Part shown: positions 8,412 to 17,880 of the stretch, in pieces
Layout: the number at the start of each line of letters is the position of its first letter
Numbering within the stretch: position 1 is the first letter of the stretch
Origin: Aquibium sp. ELW1220
Lineage (GTDB): Bacteria; Pseudomonadota; Alphaproteobacteria; Rhizobiales; Rhizobiaceae
Assembly (NCBI RefSeq): GCF_030398385.1
Contig: NZ_JAOAOQ010000005.1
Span: forward strand, 124,001-188,000
Direction of reading: 5' to 3'
Length of the DNA stretch: 64,000 nucleotides
Program-made: the position numbers and the translations under genes
Notes under the pieces: generated by a model
What the model saw: only the letters and a program-made list of their open reading frames with translations
Told to the model about the DNA's origin: nothing
Database searches by the model: none

Positions 8412-9647
8412 TCAGGCGTCCGCCGGCGGCGTCGCCGTGCGCCGGTCGAGCTTGACGAACGGCCGCGGCACCACAGTCGCCCGCTTCATCAGCTTCATGT
8501 ACTGGCCCTCGCGCAGAGCGTAGATCTCGACCCAGAGGTCGTCCTTTCGCGTGTCGCCATAGGGTCGTTGCAGGCTGGCAATGGCGATGTTTCGTTTGGC
8601 CATCGGCGACCAGATGGCCGCGCTGACCAGCCCGACCTCCTTCTTTTTCGCATGATAGACCAGCGCGTGCTCGGCGGGAACGTTGCCCTCGATCTCCAAT
8701 CCCACAAGGACATGGCCGAGCGAGCGCCTGCGCCGCGCCTCGAGGATCGCGCGGCGGCCGTTGAAATGCGGCTTGCCGGGATCGACCAGCCAGCCGAGGC
8801 CGATCTCGTCGGGCATCCGCACCCGGTCGGCGCGGATGGCATGCTCGGCGGTGACGAAGTCGGCATTGGCGACGATGAAGCCGGCCTCGATCCGCGCCCG
8901 GTTGAGCGCTGTATAGCCGATGGCGCGGATGCCCCGCAGTTGCCCGGCCTCCCAAAGCCGGTCCCAGAGCGACAGGGCATCGGCGGCCTCGACGAAGAGC
9001 TCGTAGCCGAGGTCGCCGGTGAAACCGGTGCGCGAGATGGTCACCGTCCCGCCCTCGTGCGGGAAGAATGCGAGGTCGAAGGGCTTCAGCCGCTCGATGC
9101 CGGCAAAGCCCGCATCCTTGAGCAGCGCGCAGGACGTCGGCCCCTGCAGCGCCAGCCCCGCCACCGCCTCCGTCTCGTCGGCGACGGTGACGTCGAAGCC
9201 GATCGCGCTGTCGAGCAGCCACGGCAGGTGCCGCTCCTGGCAGCACAGGCGGAAGCGCGTCTCGGCGAGCCGGAACAGCGTCCCGTCGTCGAGCACGTGC
9301 CCTTCGTCGTCGCACCACGCCGTGTAGTGTACGCGCCCGGGCCGGAGCTTGGCCACGTTTCGCACGAAGACGCGCTCGCAATAGGTCTCGGCGTCCGGCC
9401 CCTCGATGCGGTACTTGACCATGGGCGAGATGTCGATCAGTGCCGCCTGGCTGCGGATCGCGAAATACTCCAGTTCCTCGTCCCACAGCGACAGCGGCGC
9501 CTTGCAACCGGCCCAGCTGTACCAATCGTTGCGGAAGTCCAGCGCGGCGAGTCGCGAGTGGAACGGGGTTTCCCGCCGCATGGCGCGCCAGTGGTCCTGC
9601 AGGGCGAGGCGAGGGTTGAGCTCACGTCCGGGAACGGAGGCAATCAT
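8412..9647 (-). CDS. Folate-dependent aminomethyltransferase/demethylase (GcvT family)
   Basis: GcvT-fold enzymes use tetrahydrofolate to accept one-carbon units from the glycine cleavage system or from N- or S-methyl compounds. This 411-residue protein shows the family core, including the TRTGFTGDLGYELF-like segment (ISRTGFTGDLGYELFVEA), ALNRARIEAGF and a C-terminal barrel. It is not next to gcvH or gcvP and is longer than T-protein, so a methyl-amine or DMSP-type demethylase role is more likely than glycine cleavage. Its gene follows two FAD oxidoreductases on the same strand, separated by a palindromic repeat. The start at 9647 has GAGG eight bases upstream. Confidence 0.85.
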   Translation of the reverse strand: MIASVPGRELNPRLALQDHWRAMRRETPFHSRLAALDFRNDWYSWAGCKAPLSLWDEELEYFAIRSQAALIDISPMVKYRIEGPDAETYCERVFVRNVAKLRPGRVHYTAWCDDEGHVLDDGTLFRLAETRFRLCCQERHLPWLLDSAIGFDVTVADETEAVAGLALQGPTSCALLKDAGFAGIERLKPFDLAFFPHEGGTVTISRTGFTGDLGYELFVEAADALSLWDRLWEAGQLRGIRAIGYTALNRARIEAGFIVANADFVTAEHAIRADRVRMPDEIGLGWLVDPGKPHFNGRRAILEARRRRSLGHVLVGLEIEGNVPAEHALVYHAKKKEVGLVSAAIWSPMAKRNIAIASLQRPYGDTRKDDLWVEIYALREGQYMKLMKRATVVPRPFVKLDRRTATPPADA

Positions 9648-9690
9648 GGATGGAGACCTCCCGTCATTGGCGAAGGACGGCGCGAGGCAC

Positions 9691-9844
9691 CGCCCTTTGG
9701 CCTGCCGGCCATCTCCCCCTCAAGGGGGGAGATCGGCTGTCCCCGCCGTCTCGTCCCCGCTAGTACGGTACCGGTCTGGCGTTGCCATGGAAGCCGGCCA
9801 TCTCCCCCCTTGAGGGGGAGATGGCCGGCAGGGCAGAGGGGGGT
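9691..9844. repeat. Dispersed palindromic repeat, copy 3 (compound)
   Basis: Third copy of the family. It holds two self-complementary cores: CTCCCCCTCAAGGGGGGAG (9713-9731) and CTCCCCCCTTGAGGGGGAG (about 9802-9820), flanked by GGCCTGCCGGCCAT and ATGGCCGGCAGGG arms and ending in AGAGGGGGG. It lies in the 230-base gap between the FAD oxidoreductase at 9880 and the GcvT-like gene. No other feature was seen in that gap. Confidence 0.9.
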
Positions 9845-9879
9845 GGGACAGGTGAAAGCGTCCGAACCGAAGGCCATCC

Positions 9880-11460
9880 TCACCCCCGCACCTCCACCAC
9901 CCGCTTCGCGGCATTCCAGCCAGGTGCGCCGGAAATGCCGCCACCGGGGTGGGAGCCTGCGCCGGCGAGGAACAGGCCGTCCAGCGGGGTGTCATAGCCG
10001 TCGGCGCCATGCACCGGTCGGTTCATCAGCATCTGGTCGACCTGCATCTCGCCATGGTGCCAGTGCCCGCCCGGCATGCGGAAGCGAGCCTCGATGTCGG
10101 CGGGCGTGAGCAGTTCGGCATGCTGCACGCTGCGGCCAATGCCGGGCGCGTGGCATTCCAGCACCGCCATGATCGCGGCAAGGAATTTCGGCTTGCCGGC
10201 CTCCCAGCCCTGCTTCAGCGCATAGGGTGCGAACTGTACGACCGCCGAGAGCACGCAGGCGCCGGCGGGCGCGAGCGACGGATCGCCGAGGCTGGGCAGC
10301 GTGATCTCCATCACCGGTTCCGGCGAATACGCGCCGTACTTCGCCGGGTTGAAGGCTTTCTCGACATGGTCGACCGACGGCGCGATCACCAGCCGTCCCC
10401 GGTGCGCCTCCTCCGCCAGGCCCGCGAAGCGCGGTGGGGCGTCGAGCGCGAGATGCAGCTTCGCCGCGTCGCCCTTCATCCGGATGTGCCCCAGCCGGCG
10501 CACGAAGCCGGTGTCGACATGGCGCGGCCCGACGAGGTCGAGGAAGGTGGTGACCGGGTTGATCGCCGAGACGACCGTGCGCGCGCGGATCTCCTCGCCG
10601 TCGTCGAGCGTGACGCCGCAGGCGCGGCCCTTCTCCACCATGATGCGCCCCACGACGGCCGAAGGCCGCAGCTTGCAGCCCGCCGCCTCCGCCGCTCGCG
10701 CAAGAGCTGCGGCCACCGCGCCCATGCCGCCCTTCGGCAGCGCCTGCGCGCCCGTCACGCCGGCCACCTCGCCGGCGAGGCGGTAATAGAGCCCGAGCAG
10801 CGAGGTGGGCGACCGCGGCCCGAGATGCGCGCCGAGCGTCGCGTCGAAGGCGACGAGGCCCTTCAGTCGGTCGTCGCCGACGTGCTCGTCCAGCACGTCC
10901 GCCACGTTCATCAGCACCATGCGCAGGAACTCGCGCATCTCCTCCTTGCCGAGCCGGCGCAGCGACAGCGCCGCGGAACCCAGCAGCGAGGCCTGGCCGA
11001 GCGACATGGCGCCGAGGTCAGGCGGCCGGCGCGACAGGAAGGGCTTCAGGATCCCGGCCTGGCGGAAGAGCAGCGACCGAAGCTCGGACCAGCCGGAGCG
11101 GTCGGCGGCGTCGATCGTGCCGTCGAGCCGCTCGCCATAGGCTCCGTCAAGCACGAGCGGATCGCCCGCCGAGGACAGGGCGACGCTGGGGATGGCGCCG
11201 GCCGAAAGCGCCAGCCCGTGTTTCCTGAGGTCGAGCCCGGCGACCATCTCCGGATGCAGGCGATTGAGAATATGGGCGAGGCTCGACACGCGAAAGCCCG
11301 GCGCGAATTCGTGCGTTCCGGCCGCTCCGCCGAGGCGGTCGGCCGCCTCGAGCACCAGCACCTTGCGTCCGGTGCGGCCTAGTGCGGCCGCACAGGCGAG
11401 GCCGTTGTGGCCGCCGCCGATGACGATGGCGTCGAAGCGTCCGGCTTCAGATGACGTCAT
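9880..11460 (-). CDS. FAD-dependent oxidoreductase (phytoene-dehydrogenase/PYROXD2-like)
   Basis: Flavoprotein of 526 residues with an N-terminal dinucleotide-binding motif (IVIGGGHNGLACAAALGRTG, residues 11-30) followed by the acidic VLEAADRLGGAA, and a C-terminal FAD segment (GLFLAGAGSHPGGGISG). It belongs to the large CrtI-like amine oxidase/desaturase group, whose many bacterial members are functionally unassigned. It overlaps the paralogous upstream gene by 14 bases, so the pair probably forms a functional unit. The neighbours (GcvT-like enzyme, methyltransferase, BetI-like regulator) favour amine oxidation over carotenoid synthesis; no other carotenoid gene is present. Confidence 0.85.
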   Translation of the reverse strand: MTSSEAGRFDAIVIGGGHNGLACAAALGRTGRKVLVLEAADRLGGAAGTHEFAPGFRVSSLAHILNRLHPEMVAGLDLRKHGLALSAGAIPSVALSSAGDPLVLDGAYGERLDGTIDAADRSGWSELRSLLFRQAGILKPFLSRRPPDLGAMSLGQASLLGSAALSLRRLGKEEMREFLRMVLMNVADVLDEHVGDDRLKGLVAFDATLGAHLGPRSPTSLLGLYYRLAGEVAGVTGAQALPKGGMGAVAAALARAAEAAGCKLRPSAVVGRIMVEKGRACGVTLDDGEEIRARTVVSAINPVTTFLDLVGPRHVDTGFVRRLGHIRMKGDAAKLHLALDAPPRFAGLAEEAHRGRLVIAPSVDHVEKAFNPAKYGAYSPEPVMEITLPSLGDPSLAPAGACVLSAVVQFAPYALKQGWEAGKPKFLAAIMAVLECHAPGIGRSVQHAELLTPADIEARFRMPGGHWHHGEMQVDQMLMNRPVHGADGYDTPLDGLFLAGAGSHPGGGISGAPGWNAAKRVVEVRG

Positions 11461-13066
11461 GGGCCGCGCTCATGTGCCTGGTCCCCCGCTTCAGGTCGCG
11501 CAGCATCTCGGCCGCCGCGTTGCGCCCGGGCGCGCCCATCACCCCGCCGCCCGGATGGGTCGAGGAGCCACACATGTAGAGCCCGCCGATCGGTGAGCGG
11601 TACTGCGCGTAGCCCGGCACCGGCCGGTTGAACAGCAACTGGTCGAAAGTCAGCTCGCCCTGGAAGATGTTGCCTTCGGTGAGCCCGACCTCGGCTTCCA
11701 GTTCGCGCGGCGTGCGCACCTCCATGTGGACGATACGGTCGCGGAAGCCCGGTGAGTATTCGGCGATCTGCGAGATGACGGTCTCGCCGAAGGCGTCGCG
11801 ATCGACATCGGTCCAGTCGCGTCCTTCCACTTTGGGCGGGCAATACTGCACGAAGCAGCTCATGAAGTGCTTGCCTGGGGAGGTCATGGTCGGGTCCAGC
11901 GTCGTCGGGATCACCACGTCGAGGAAGGGGTCGGCAGACCAGCGGCCGGCCTTCCAGTCGTCATAGCCGCGCTCCATGCGTTCGACCGAATCCGTGAAGT
12001 GCAGGTCGCCGCGCAGGCAGGGCGAATCCTTGGGCAGGGCGGGGAATTCCGGCAGCGAGTCGAGCGCGATGTTGACCTTGCCTGACGAGCCGCGGATCTT
12101 GAAGTTCCTGACCCGGCGCAGGAATGTCTCCGGCAGGTCCCTCTCGTCGACCAGGCTGAGAAAGGTGCGCTTCACGTCGGCGTTCGAGACCACGGTGTTC
12201 GCCCACACCTCCTCGCCGCCCTCCAGCACCACGCCTTCCGCCTTGCCGTTGCGCACCAGCACCTGGTCCACCGCCGCGCCGGTGCGGATCGTCCCGCCGC
12301 TCGCCTGGAAGGAGGCGGCCAGCGCCCGCGTCACCGCGCCCATGCCGCCGCGCGCATAGCCCCAGGCGCCGACCGAGCCGTCGACCTCGCCCATGTAGTG
12401 GTGCAGCAGGATGTAGGCCGTCCCGGGCGACATCGGTCCGAGCGCGGTGCCAATGATGCCCGACAGCGCGAAATAGGCTTTGATGACGTCGGTCTCGAAA
12501 TACTCGTCGAGGAAGTCGGATATGGACATCGTCCAGAACCGCACCGTCTGCGCCATCTCGGAGGCGCCCAGCCCGGCGAACTTGCGCCCGAGATAGAGGA
12601 GTTCGCCGAGGTCGCGCGGCTTCAGGCTCGTCGGGTCCGGCGCGGTGCGCATCAGGAGCGGCTGGATGAAGCGGCACTGCCGCGTCACGTCGCGCGAATA
12701 GCGATCATAGGCCTCCGCGTCGCGCGCCGAGAAGCGGGCGAATTCGCGCCGGTGCGCCTCGTGGTCGCGGTAGTTGCCGAGAAAGTCGCCGTCCTGCGTC
12801 AGCACCGCGCCGCCCTCGTAGGCGATGACCTGCAGCCCGTGCCGCGGCAGTTCCAGATCGCGCATGATCTCCGGGCGGAAAAGCGAGCAGACATAGGAGC
12901 AGTTTGAATAGGTGAAGCCCGGTGTCAGCGATCGGCTGACGGCCGCGCCGCCGACCCAGTCGTTCTTTTCGAGCACGAGCACGTCCAGGCCTGCACGCTG
13001 CAGGTAGCAGGCGGTGACGAGGCCGTTGTGCCCGGCTCCTATCACGATGGCGTCCCAGCGCTTCAT
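11447..13066 (-). CDS. FAD-dependent oxidoreductase (phytoene-dehydrogenase/PYROXD2-like), paralogue
   Basis: A 539-residue paralogue of the next gene, starting [20 protein letters not shown] with the FAD-binding motif at once and ending in [20 protein letters not shown]. The frame is open upstream to 13318, but ATG 13066 is chosen because the dinucleotide motif starts at residue 6, as in homologues, and upstream residues are low in complexity. It is the first gene of a leftward unit (two oxidoreductases, GcvT-like enzyme, small protein). The promoter region shared with the divergent methyltransferase carries the operator candidate at 13148-13165. Confidence 0.87.
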   Translation of the reverse strand: MKRWDAIVIGAGHNGLVTACYLQRAGLDVLVLEKNDWVGGAAVSRSLTPGFTYSNCSYVCSLFRPEIMRDLELPRHGLQVIAYEGGAVLTQDGDFLGNYRDHEAHRREFARFSARDAEAYDRYSRDVTRQCRFIQPLLMRTAPDPTSLKPRDLGELLYLGRKFAGLGASEMAQTVRFWTMSISDFLDEYFETDVIKAYFALSGIIGTALGPMSPGTAYILLHHYMGEVDGSVGAWGYARGGMGAVTRALAASFQASGGTIRTGAAVDQVLVRNGKAEGVVLEGGEEVWANTVVSNADVKRTFLSLVDERDLPETFLRRVRNFKIRGSSGKVNIALDSLPEFPALPKDSPCLRGDLHFTDSVERMERGYDDWKAGRWSADPFLDVVIPTTLDPTMTSPGKHFMSCFVQYCPPKVEGRDWTDVDRDAFGETVISQIAEYSPGFRDRIVHMEVRTPRELEAEVGLTEGNIFQGELTFDQLLFNRPVPGYAQYRSPIGGLYMCGSSTHPGGGVMGAPGRNAAAEMLRDLKRGTRHMSAAHDVI

Positions 13067-13147
13067 TCCACTCGTCTCGCCCCGATGCGGCCCAGCTGCC
13101 CGATCATCGGCAAATTTGGCACGGGGCTGGCGCGCCTGTCCAGTCGT

Positions 13148-13165
13148 TCTGAATGAATGTTCAAC
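13148..13165. promoter_or_regulatory. Operator candidate TTGAA-N4-CATTCA, site 1
   Basis: On the minus strand the site reads GTTGAACATTCATTCAGA. It matches 14 of 18 bases of the perfect palindrome at 30057-30074 and shares TTGAA-N4-CATTCA with 23314-23328. It sits in the 193-base gap between the divergent oxidoreductase and methyltransferase genes. The nearby TetR protein at 14096 is the obvious candidate to bind it; this is inference. Confidence 0.6.
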
Positions 13166-13259
13166 AAACGAGGTTGCGTTTCTCTCCGTGTTCGCTAGGT
13201 TTTCCGTCGCCGGGCCATCACGAGCCAGATGTCCTGAAGCGTGCTTGGAAGGGCTGACG

Positions 13260-14063
13260 ATGCACGGCGTTCGAGAAGACGAACCGCATGGCGAGCCAGA
13301 ATATGACGACGCGGCCATCCGTTTCCTGGAAGCCCTGTGGGGCGAAGGCTATCTCTCGCCCGGCGGTCCGGAGGAGGTCGACCGGATCTTGGCCGGCGTC
13401 TCCCTCATGGGGCGGACCGTGCTCGATGTCGGCTGCGGCTCCGGTGGCATCACGCTGGATCTGGTCGAGCGCCATGGCGCGTCGCACGCGACCGGCTTCG
13501 ACGTCGAGGCGCCTGTCGTTATCGCCGCCCGCCGACGTGCCTGGGAGCGGGGATTGTCGCAGCGCGTCGAGTTCGTTCAAGCCGAACCGGGGCGGCTGCC
13601 CTTCCGCAACGAGAGCTTCGACGTCGTCTTCTCAAAGGACGCGCTGCTGCACGTGCCCGACAAGGACGCGCTGTTTGCCGATCTCTGGCGTGTCCTGAAG
13701 CCAGGAGGACTTCTCGCCGCCAGTGACTGGCTGATCGGCCACGACGGCGAGCCGAGCGGGGACATGAAAGCCTATGTTGCCGCCGAAGGGCTGAGCTTCT
13801 CCATGGCATCGCCGGCCCGATATCGTGCAGCGATGGAAAAGGCGGGGTTCGTCGACGTTTACACGGTCGACCGCAATGCCTGGTACCGCGACGTTGCCCG
13901 CGCGGAACTCGACCGCCTGAAGGGACCGCTCTACGCCAAGGTCGCGGCGGCGGTCGGCGAGCCCTATGTCGACAAGAACATCCGCACCTGGGAAGCCATG
14001 CAGAAGGTTCTTGACTCGGGCGAGCACCGTCCCACTCATCTGCGCGGAAGGAAGCCGGGATAG
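13260..14063 (+). CDS. SAM-dependent methyltransferase, phosphoethanolamine-methyltransferase-like
   Basis: A 267-residue class I methyltransferase. Motif I is [15 protein letters not shown] (near 54), with GFDVEAP as the acidic post-motif and [16 protein letters not shown] as motif post-II. The lead-in [14 protein letters not shown] and the KDALLHV stretch closely recall plasmodial and nematode phosphoethanolamine N-methyltransferases (YVSSGG, SRDAILHL), so a phospho-amino-alcohol or similar amine substrate is plausible. The ATG at 13260 has AAGGG nearby; the upstream open frame is a shadow of the divergent gene. It leads a rightward unit with a BetI-like regulator and a PotD-like protein. 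Confidence 0.8.
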   Translation: MHGVREDEPHGEPEYDDAAIRFLEALWGEGYLSPGGPEEVDRILAGVSLMGRTVLDVGCGSGGITLDLVERHGASHATGFDVEAPVVIAARRRAWERGLSQRVEFVQAEPGRLPFRNESFDVVFSKDALLHVPDKDALFADLWRVLKPGGLLAASDWLIGHDGEPSGDMKAYVAAEGLSFSMASPARYRAAMEKAGFVDVYTVDRNAWYRDVARAELDRLKGPLYAKVAAAVGEPYVDKNIRTWEAMQKVLDSGEHRPTHLRGRKPG

Positions 14064-14095
14064 TGCTGGATCTTCCATCGGAGAAAGCGGTTCTC

Positions 14096-14773
14096 ATGTC
14101 CGACAGCGTCATCGCCGAGCGGAGTTCCGACGGCGAGCGGAAAGGCCGCAAGGCCTCGAGGGAAGTCCGTCGCCAGCAGTTGATCGATGCCACCATCGAT
14201 TCGTTGGCCAGGCGCGGCTACGCCGAGACCACGCTGGCCAACGTCGCGGACGGTGCTGGACTTTCTCGCGGCATCGTCAACTTCCATTTCGAGAGCAAGG
14301 AAAAGCTCCTCGTCGCCACGCTGCAGTTCATGGCGGAGGAATACGCGGCCCACTGGCGCGGCGCGCTGGACAAGGCCGGCGACGATCCGGCCGGTCAGCT
14401 CTGGGCGCTCTGCGCGGCCGATTTCGATCGCGCCATCTGCAACAGGCGCAAGCTCGCCGCCTGGTGCGCCTTCTGGGGCGAGGCCAAGTCGCGGCCGACC
14501 TACCAGGCGCTTTGCGGTGGGCGCGACCAGGCCTATCACGACGTCATGGTCGACATCTGCACGCGGCTGAAAGCGCAGGGACGCTATCCGATCGATCCGC
14601 AGGCGATCGCGCTCGCCGTCAACGCGCTGCTGGAGGGGCTGTGGCTGCGCCTGATGCTGGCGGCGGACGATGTCTCGCGCGAATCCGCCTTCGCCTCAGC
14701 CGCCGAACTCCTGGCGGCGCTGTTTCCCGGCCATTTCACGCGCGGCGCCGACGGCACCGTCTCCAGGGCATGA
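14096..14773 (+). CDS. TetR-family regulator, BetI-like
   Basis: A 225-residue repressor-type protein. The helix-turn-helix lies at about residues 25-70 (RRQQLIDATIDSLARRGYAE, then LANVADGAGLSRGIVNFHFE), and the ligand domain has LAAWCAFWGEAKSRPTYQ, similar to the KTWLAFWA block of choline-sensing BetI. BetI proteins respond to choline; the ligand here is unknown. An overlapping GTG at 14063 is an alternative start, but ATG 14096 has GGAGA upstream. It is the best candidate regulator of the three TTGAA-N4-CATTCA sites, one of which lies 930 bases upstream. Confidence 0.85.
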   Translation: MSDSVIAERSSDGERKGRKASREVRRQQLIDATIDSLARRGYAETTLANVADGAGLSRGIVNFHFESKEKLLVATLQFMAEEYAAHWRGALDKAGDDPAGQLWALCAADFDRAICNRRKLAAWCAFWGEAKSRPTYQALCGGRDQAYHDVMVDICTRLKAQGRYPIDPQAIALAVNALLEGLWLRLMLAADDVSRESAFASAAELLAALFPGHFTRGADGTVSRA

Positions 14774-14802
14774 CGATGACACAACAATGGGAGCATGCAG
14801 GC

Positions 14803-15894
14803 ATGAAGACTTTCAGGCAATTCTTGAAGAACACCGTTGCGTTGGGGCTGTTTGGCGCAGTGACCGGTCTCGCCACCGCTCCGGCCTTCGCCGAGGATGG
14901 TGACCTCCTCATCTTCGACTGGTCCGGCTATGAAGAGCCCGCGTTCCACCCGCGCTACGTCGCGAAGCACGGGGATTCGCCGACCTTCACCTTCTTCGGC
15001 GACGAGGACGAGGCCTTCGAGAAGCTTCGCTCCGGCTTCAGGGCCGATCTAGGCCATCCCTGCTCGCAGAGCGTGGTGAAATGGCGTGACGCAGGCCTGC
15101 TGCAGCCGCTCGACACCTCCCGCATCGAAGGCTGGAACGATCTGCTGCCGGGCATCATGGCCATGAAGGATCTGGCCACGACCGCCGACGGCACCGCATG
15201 GTTCATGCCCTGGGACTGGGGCAACACCTCGCTCACCTACAACACCGAGAAGATCGCGGCCGAGGACGTGACGTCGTTGAAGGCCTTCGCCGATCCGAAG
15301 TTCAAGGACCGCGTGTCGCTGCCCGACAATGTCGACGATGCCTTCGCGCTCGCCTCGCTCGTGATCGGTCTCAAGGACTGGACGCAGATGACCGACGAGC
15401 AGTTCGCGCAGGCGGCCGACTTCCTGCGCGAGGTACACAAGAACGTCCGCCTGTACTGGACGGATTCGACCGAGATCGTCCAGGCGCTGGGCGGCGGCGA
15501 AGTCGATCTCGCCTGGGCCTGGAACGACGCTGCCACGCAGCTCTCCGCCGAGGGCCAGCCCTTCGCCATGAACAAGGACACCGCAGAAGGCATCACCACC
15601 TGGGTCTGCGGCTACGTGCTGCTCAAGGATGCGCCGGGCAGCGTCGACAAGGCTTACGACTTCCTGAGCGCCGTCAATGCGGATCCGGAAGTGGCCAAGT
15701 ACATCGTCAACGACTGGGGCTACGGGCACGCCAATGCCAAGGCGATGGCCGCGGTCGACAACGAGGTGCTGGCGGCGAAGGGCTATCTCGACGTCGAGAA
15801 GTTCGTCGACAAGACGCTGTTCCAGTCGCCGGTGCCGCCGGAACTGAAGCTGCGCATGATCGACGAGTTCGAGAAGATCAAAGCCGGCTACTGA
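14803..15894 (+). CDS. ABC transporter periplasmic substrate-binding protein, PotD/PotF-like
   Basis: A 363-residue secreted solute-binding protein. The signal peptide covers about residues 1-31 (hydrophobic TVALGLFGAVTGLAT, cleavage after APAFA). The mature part is a spermidine/putrescine-type binding fold (LLIFDWSGYEEPAFHPRY, WFMPWDWGNTSLTYN, AWAWNDAATQL). ATG 14803 is preferred over 14770 because the signal peptide then starts MKTFRQF. No permease or ATPase adjoins it on this strand; its likely partners are the potBCA-like genes at 20350-23163, with the ugp operon lying between. Substrate could be a polyamine or a quaternary amine. Confidence 0.87.
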   Translation: MKTFRQFLKNTVALGLFGAVTGLATAPAFAEDGDLLIFDWSGYEEPAFHPRYVAKHGDSPTFTFFGDEDEAFEKLRSGFRADLGHPCSQSVVKWRDAGLLQPLDTSRIEGWNDLLPGIMAMKDLATTADGTAWFMPWDWGNTSLTYNTEKIAAEDVTSLKAFADPKFKDRVSLPDNVDDAFALASLVIGLKDWTQMTDEQFAQAADFLREVHKNVRLYWTDSTEIVQALGGGEVDLAWAWNDAATQLSAEGQPFAMNKDTAEGITTWVCGYVLLKDAPGSVDKAYDFLSAVNADPEVAKYIVNDWGYGHANAKAMAAVDNEVLAAKGYLDVEKFVDKTLFQSPVPPELKLRMIDEFEKIKAGY

Positions 15895-15918
15895 GGGCGC
15901 GAACGGGGCGCCGCCGGC

Positions 15919-17028
15919 TCACGTCAGCGCCGCCTGCGTCTCCGTCGCCCGGTCTCGGGCAGAAATGTGGCCGTGCGCGATGCGCTTGCCGTCGGTGCCG
16001 AAGATGTGCAAGCGGGCGGCCGGGACTCCGATCCGGATGCGGTCGCCCGGACGCGCCTCGGTGCGGCCGTGAACGCGCACGATGATCCCGGCACCACCGG
16101 CCTTGCCGTGCAGGAAGCTCTCCGCGCCGACCGGCTCGGCCACGACGACGTGGAAATCAAGTGAGAAGGCGTCCGTGCCGCCGATCACCACGTCCTCGGG
16201 CCGAAAGCCGAGTATCGCGGCCTTGCCCTGCGGATAGCCGTCGGCCGGCAGCAGCGTGCCGTCAGGCAGCCGGTATCCGTCGCCTGCCGCCGCCAGCGGC
16301 AGCAGGTTCATCGGCGGCGCGCCGATGAAGCTGGCCACGAAGGTGCTGGCCGGCCTTTCATAGACGTCGAGCGGCGAGCCGATCTGTTCGACCACGCCCC
16401 CATTCATGACCACCAGCGTGTCGGCGAGCGTCATCGCTTCCAACTGGTCGTGCGTGACATAGACGGACGTCGTGCCGAGCGAGCGCTGCAGCGCCTTGAT
16501 CTCGACGCGCATCTGGCCGCGCAGTTTGGCGTCGAGGTTCGACAGTGGCTCGTCGAACAGGAAGACCTTGGGGCTGCGCACGATGGCCCGGCCCATCGCG
16601 ACGCGCTGCCGCTGGCCCCCCGAGAGCGCGCGGGGCTTGCGGTCGAGGAAGGAGCCGATCTCCAGGATCGCGGCTGCCTTCTTGACGCGCTGGTCGATCT
16701 CGTCGCGCTTCATCCCGCGGTTGCGCAGACCGTAGGAGAGGTTCTCGTAGACGGTCATGTGCGGATAGAGCGCATAGTTCTGGAACACCATGGCGATGTC
16801 GCGCTCGGCGGGGTCGATCTCGTTGACCACCCGATCGCCGATCTTGACGGTACCGGCAGAGATCGTCTCCAGCCCGGCGATCATCCGCAGCAGGGTCGAC
16901 TTGCCGCATCCCGAGGGGCCGACGAGCACGATGAAGTCGCCGTCGGCGATGTCGAGGGAGATGCCCTTCACGGCCTCCACCTTGCCGGGATAGACCTTGC
17001 GCACCTGGTCGAGAGTGATCGTTGCCAT
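15919..17028 (-). CDS. ugpC: ABC transporter ATP-binding protein, glycerol-3-phosphate type
   Basis: Cytoplasmic ATPase of the sn-glycerol-3-phosphate importer, 369 residues. The Walker A is GPSGCGKST (about 36-44), the signature is [14 protein letters not shown] and the Walker [16 protein letters not shown]; the C-terminal 130 residues form the regulatory OB domain of the MalK/UgpC group. The ATG at 17028 is the first codon before a typical [15 protein letters not shown] start. It is the last gene of the ugpBAEC operon, one base after ugpE, and converges on the binding-protein gene that ends at 15894. Confidence 0.93.
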   Translation of the reverse strand: MATITLDQVRKVYPGKVEAVKGISLDIADGDFIVLVGPSGCGKSTLLRMIAGLETISAGTVKIGDRVVNEIDPAERDIAMVFQNYALYPHMTVYENLSYGLRNRGMKRDEIDQRVKKAAAILEIGSFLDRKPRALSGGQRQRVAMGRAIVRSPKVFLFDEPLSNLDAKLRGQMRVEIKALQRSLGTTSVYVTHDQLEAMTLADTLVVMNGGVVEQIGSPLDVYERPASTFVASFIGAPPMNLLPLAAAGDGYRLPDGTLLPADGYPQGKAAILGFRPEDVVIGGTDAFSLDFHVVVAEPVGAESFLHGKAGGAGIIVRVHGRTEARPGDRIRIGVPAARLHIFGTDGKRIAHGHISARDRATETQAALT

Positions 17029-17029
17029 C

Positions 17030-17878
17030 CTATTTCTCCGTCTCAACGAGGCCTTTGACGAACAGCTTCTGCATCGCGACGACCACGACCACGGGCGGCA
17101 GCATGGCCAGCACCGACGCGGCCATGACGTAGTTCCAGATCGGATTGGCATCGACCGCCTCGGCCATGCGCTTGATGCCCGCCACGATCGTGTAATAGCC
17201 CTCGTCCGTGGTGATCAGCAGCGGCCAGAGATACTGATTCCAACCATAGATGAACAGGATCACGAACAGCGCCGCGATGTTGGTGCGCGACAGCGGAATC
17301 AGGATGTCGCGAAGGAACTTCATCGGCCCGGCTCCGTCGATCCGCGCGGCTTCCGCGAGTTCGTCGGGGATGGTCATGAACACCTGCCGGAACAGGAAGG
17401 TCGCGGTCGCCGAGGCGATCAGCGGGATCGTCAGGCCCGCATAGCTGTTCAGCATGCCGAGATCGGCCACCACCTTGAACGTCGGCAGGATGCGCACCTC
17501 GACCGGCAGCATCAGTGTGATGAAGATGCACCAGAAGGCGAGCATGCGGAAGGGAAAGCGGAAATACACGATGGCGAAGGCCGAGGTGATGGAAATGGCG
17601 ATCTTGCCGCCGGCGATGACCAGCGCCATTACGAGGCTGTTGAACAGCATGCCGGCCAGCGGCGGTGCGCCCATGTTGGAAAGTCCATCGCCCAGCATGA
17701 CGCCGTAATTGTGCAGCGCCGCGTCGCCGAACCACAAGGGGATGCGGCCGGTCTGAAAGGTCTCGGCCGGATGGGTCGACGCGACGATGGCGATCCAGAC
17801 CGGGAAGGCCACGATCAGCACGCCCAGCACCAGCACGGCATGCGACAGGAAATTCAGGAAAGGGCGGTGCTCGACCAT
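17030..17878 (-). CDS. ugpE: Glycerol-3-phosphate ABC transporter permease
   Basis: Inner-membrane permease, 282 residues, matching the usual UgpE length. Six hydrophobic spans are evident, with the EAA loop as [23 protein letters not shown] split over residues 185-207. The start MVEHRPF at 17878 lies two bases after the ugpA stop. Gene order ugpB-ugpA-ugpE-ugpC is the canonical one, which supports the assignment. Confidence 0.93.
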   Translation of the reverse strand: MVEHRPFLNFLSHAVLVLGVLIVAFPVWIAIVASTHPAETFQTGRIPLWFGDAALHNYGVMLGDGLSNMGAPPLAGMLFNSLVMALVIAGGKIAISITSAFAIVYFRFPFRMLAFWCIFITLMLPVEVRILPTFKVVADLGMLNSYAGLTIPLIASATATFLFRQVFMTIPDELAEAARIDGAGPMKFLRDILIPLSRTNIAALFVILFIYGWNQYLWPLLITTDEGYYTIVAGIKRMAEAVDANPIWNYVMAASVLAMLPPVVVVVAMQKLFVKGLVETEK

Positions 17879-17880
17879 GA

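Noticed and set aside
8214-10109. Plus-strand open frame of about 630 codons
   Set aside because: It is antisense to the GcvT-like gene and runs through the palindromic repeat; no domain is visible.
9880-13066. Carotenoid desaturase genes
   Set aside because: The proteins belong to the CrtI-like superfamily, but no phytoene synthase or other carotenoid gene is present and neighbours point to amine metabolism.
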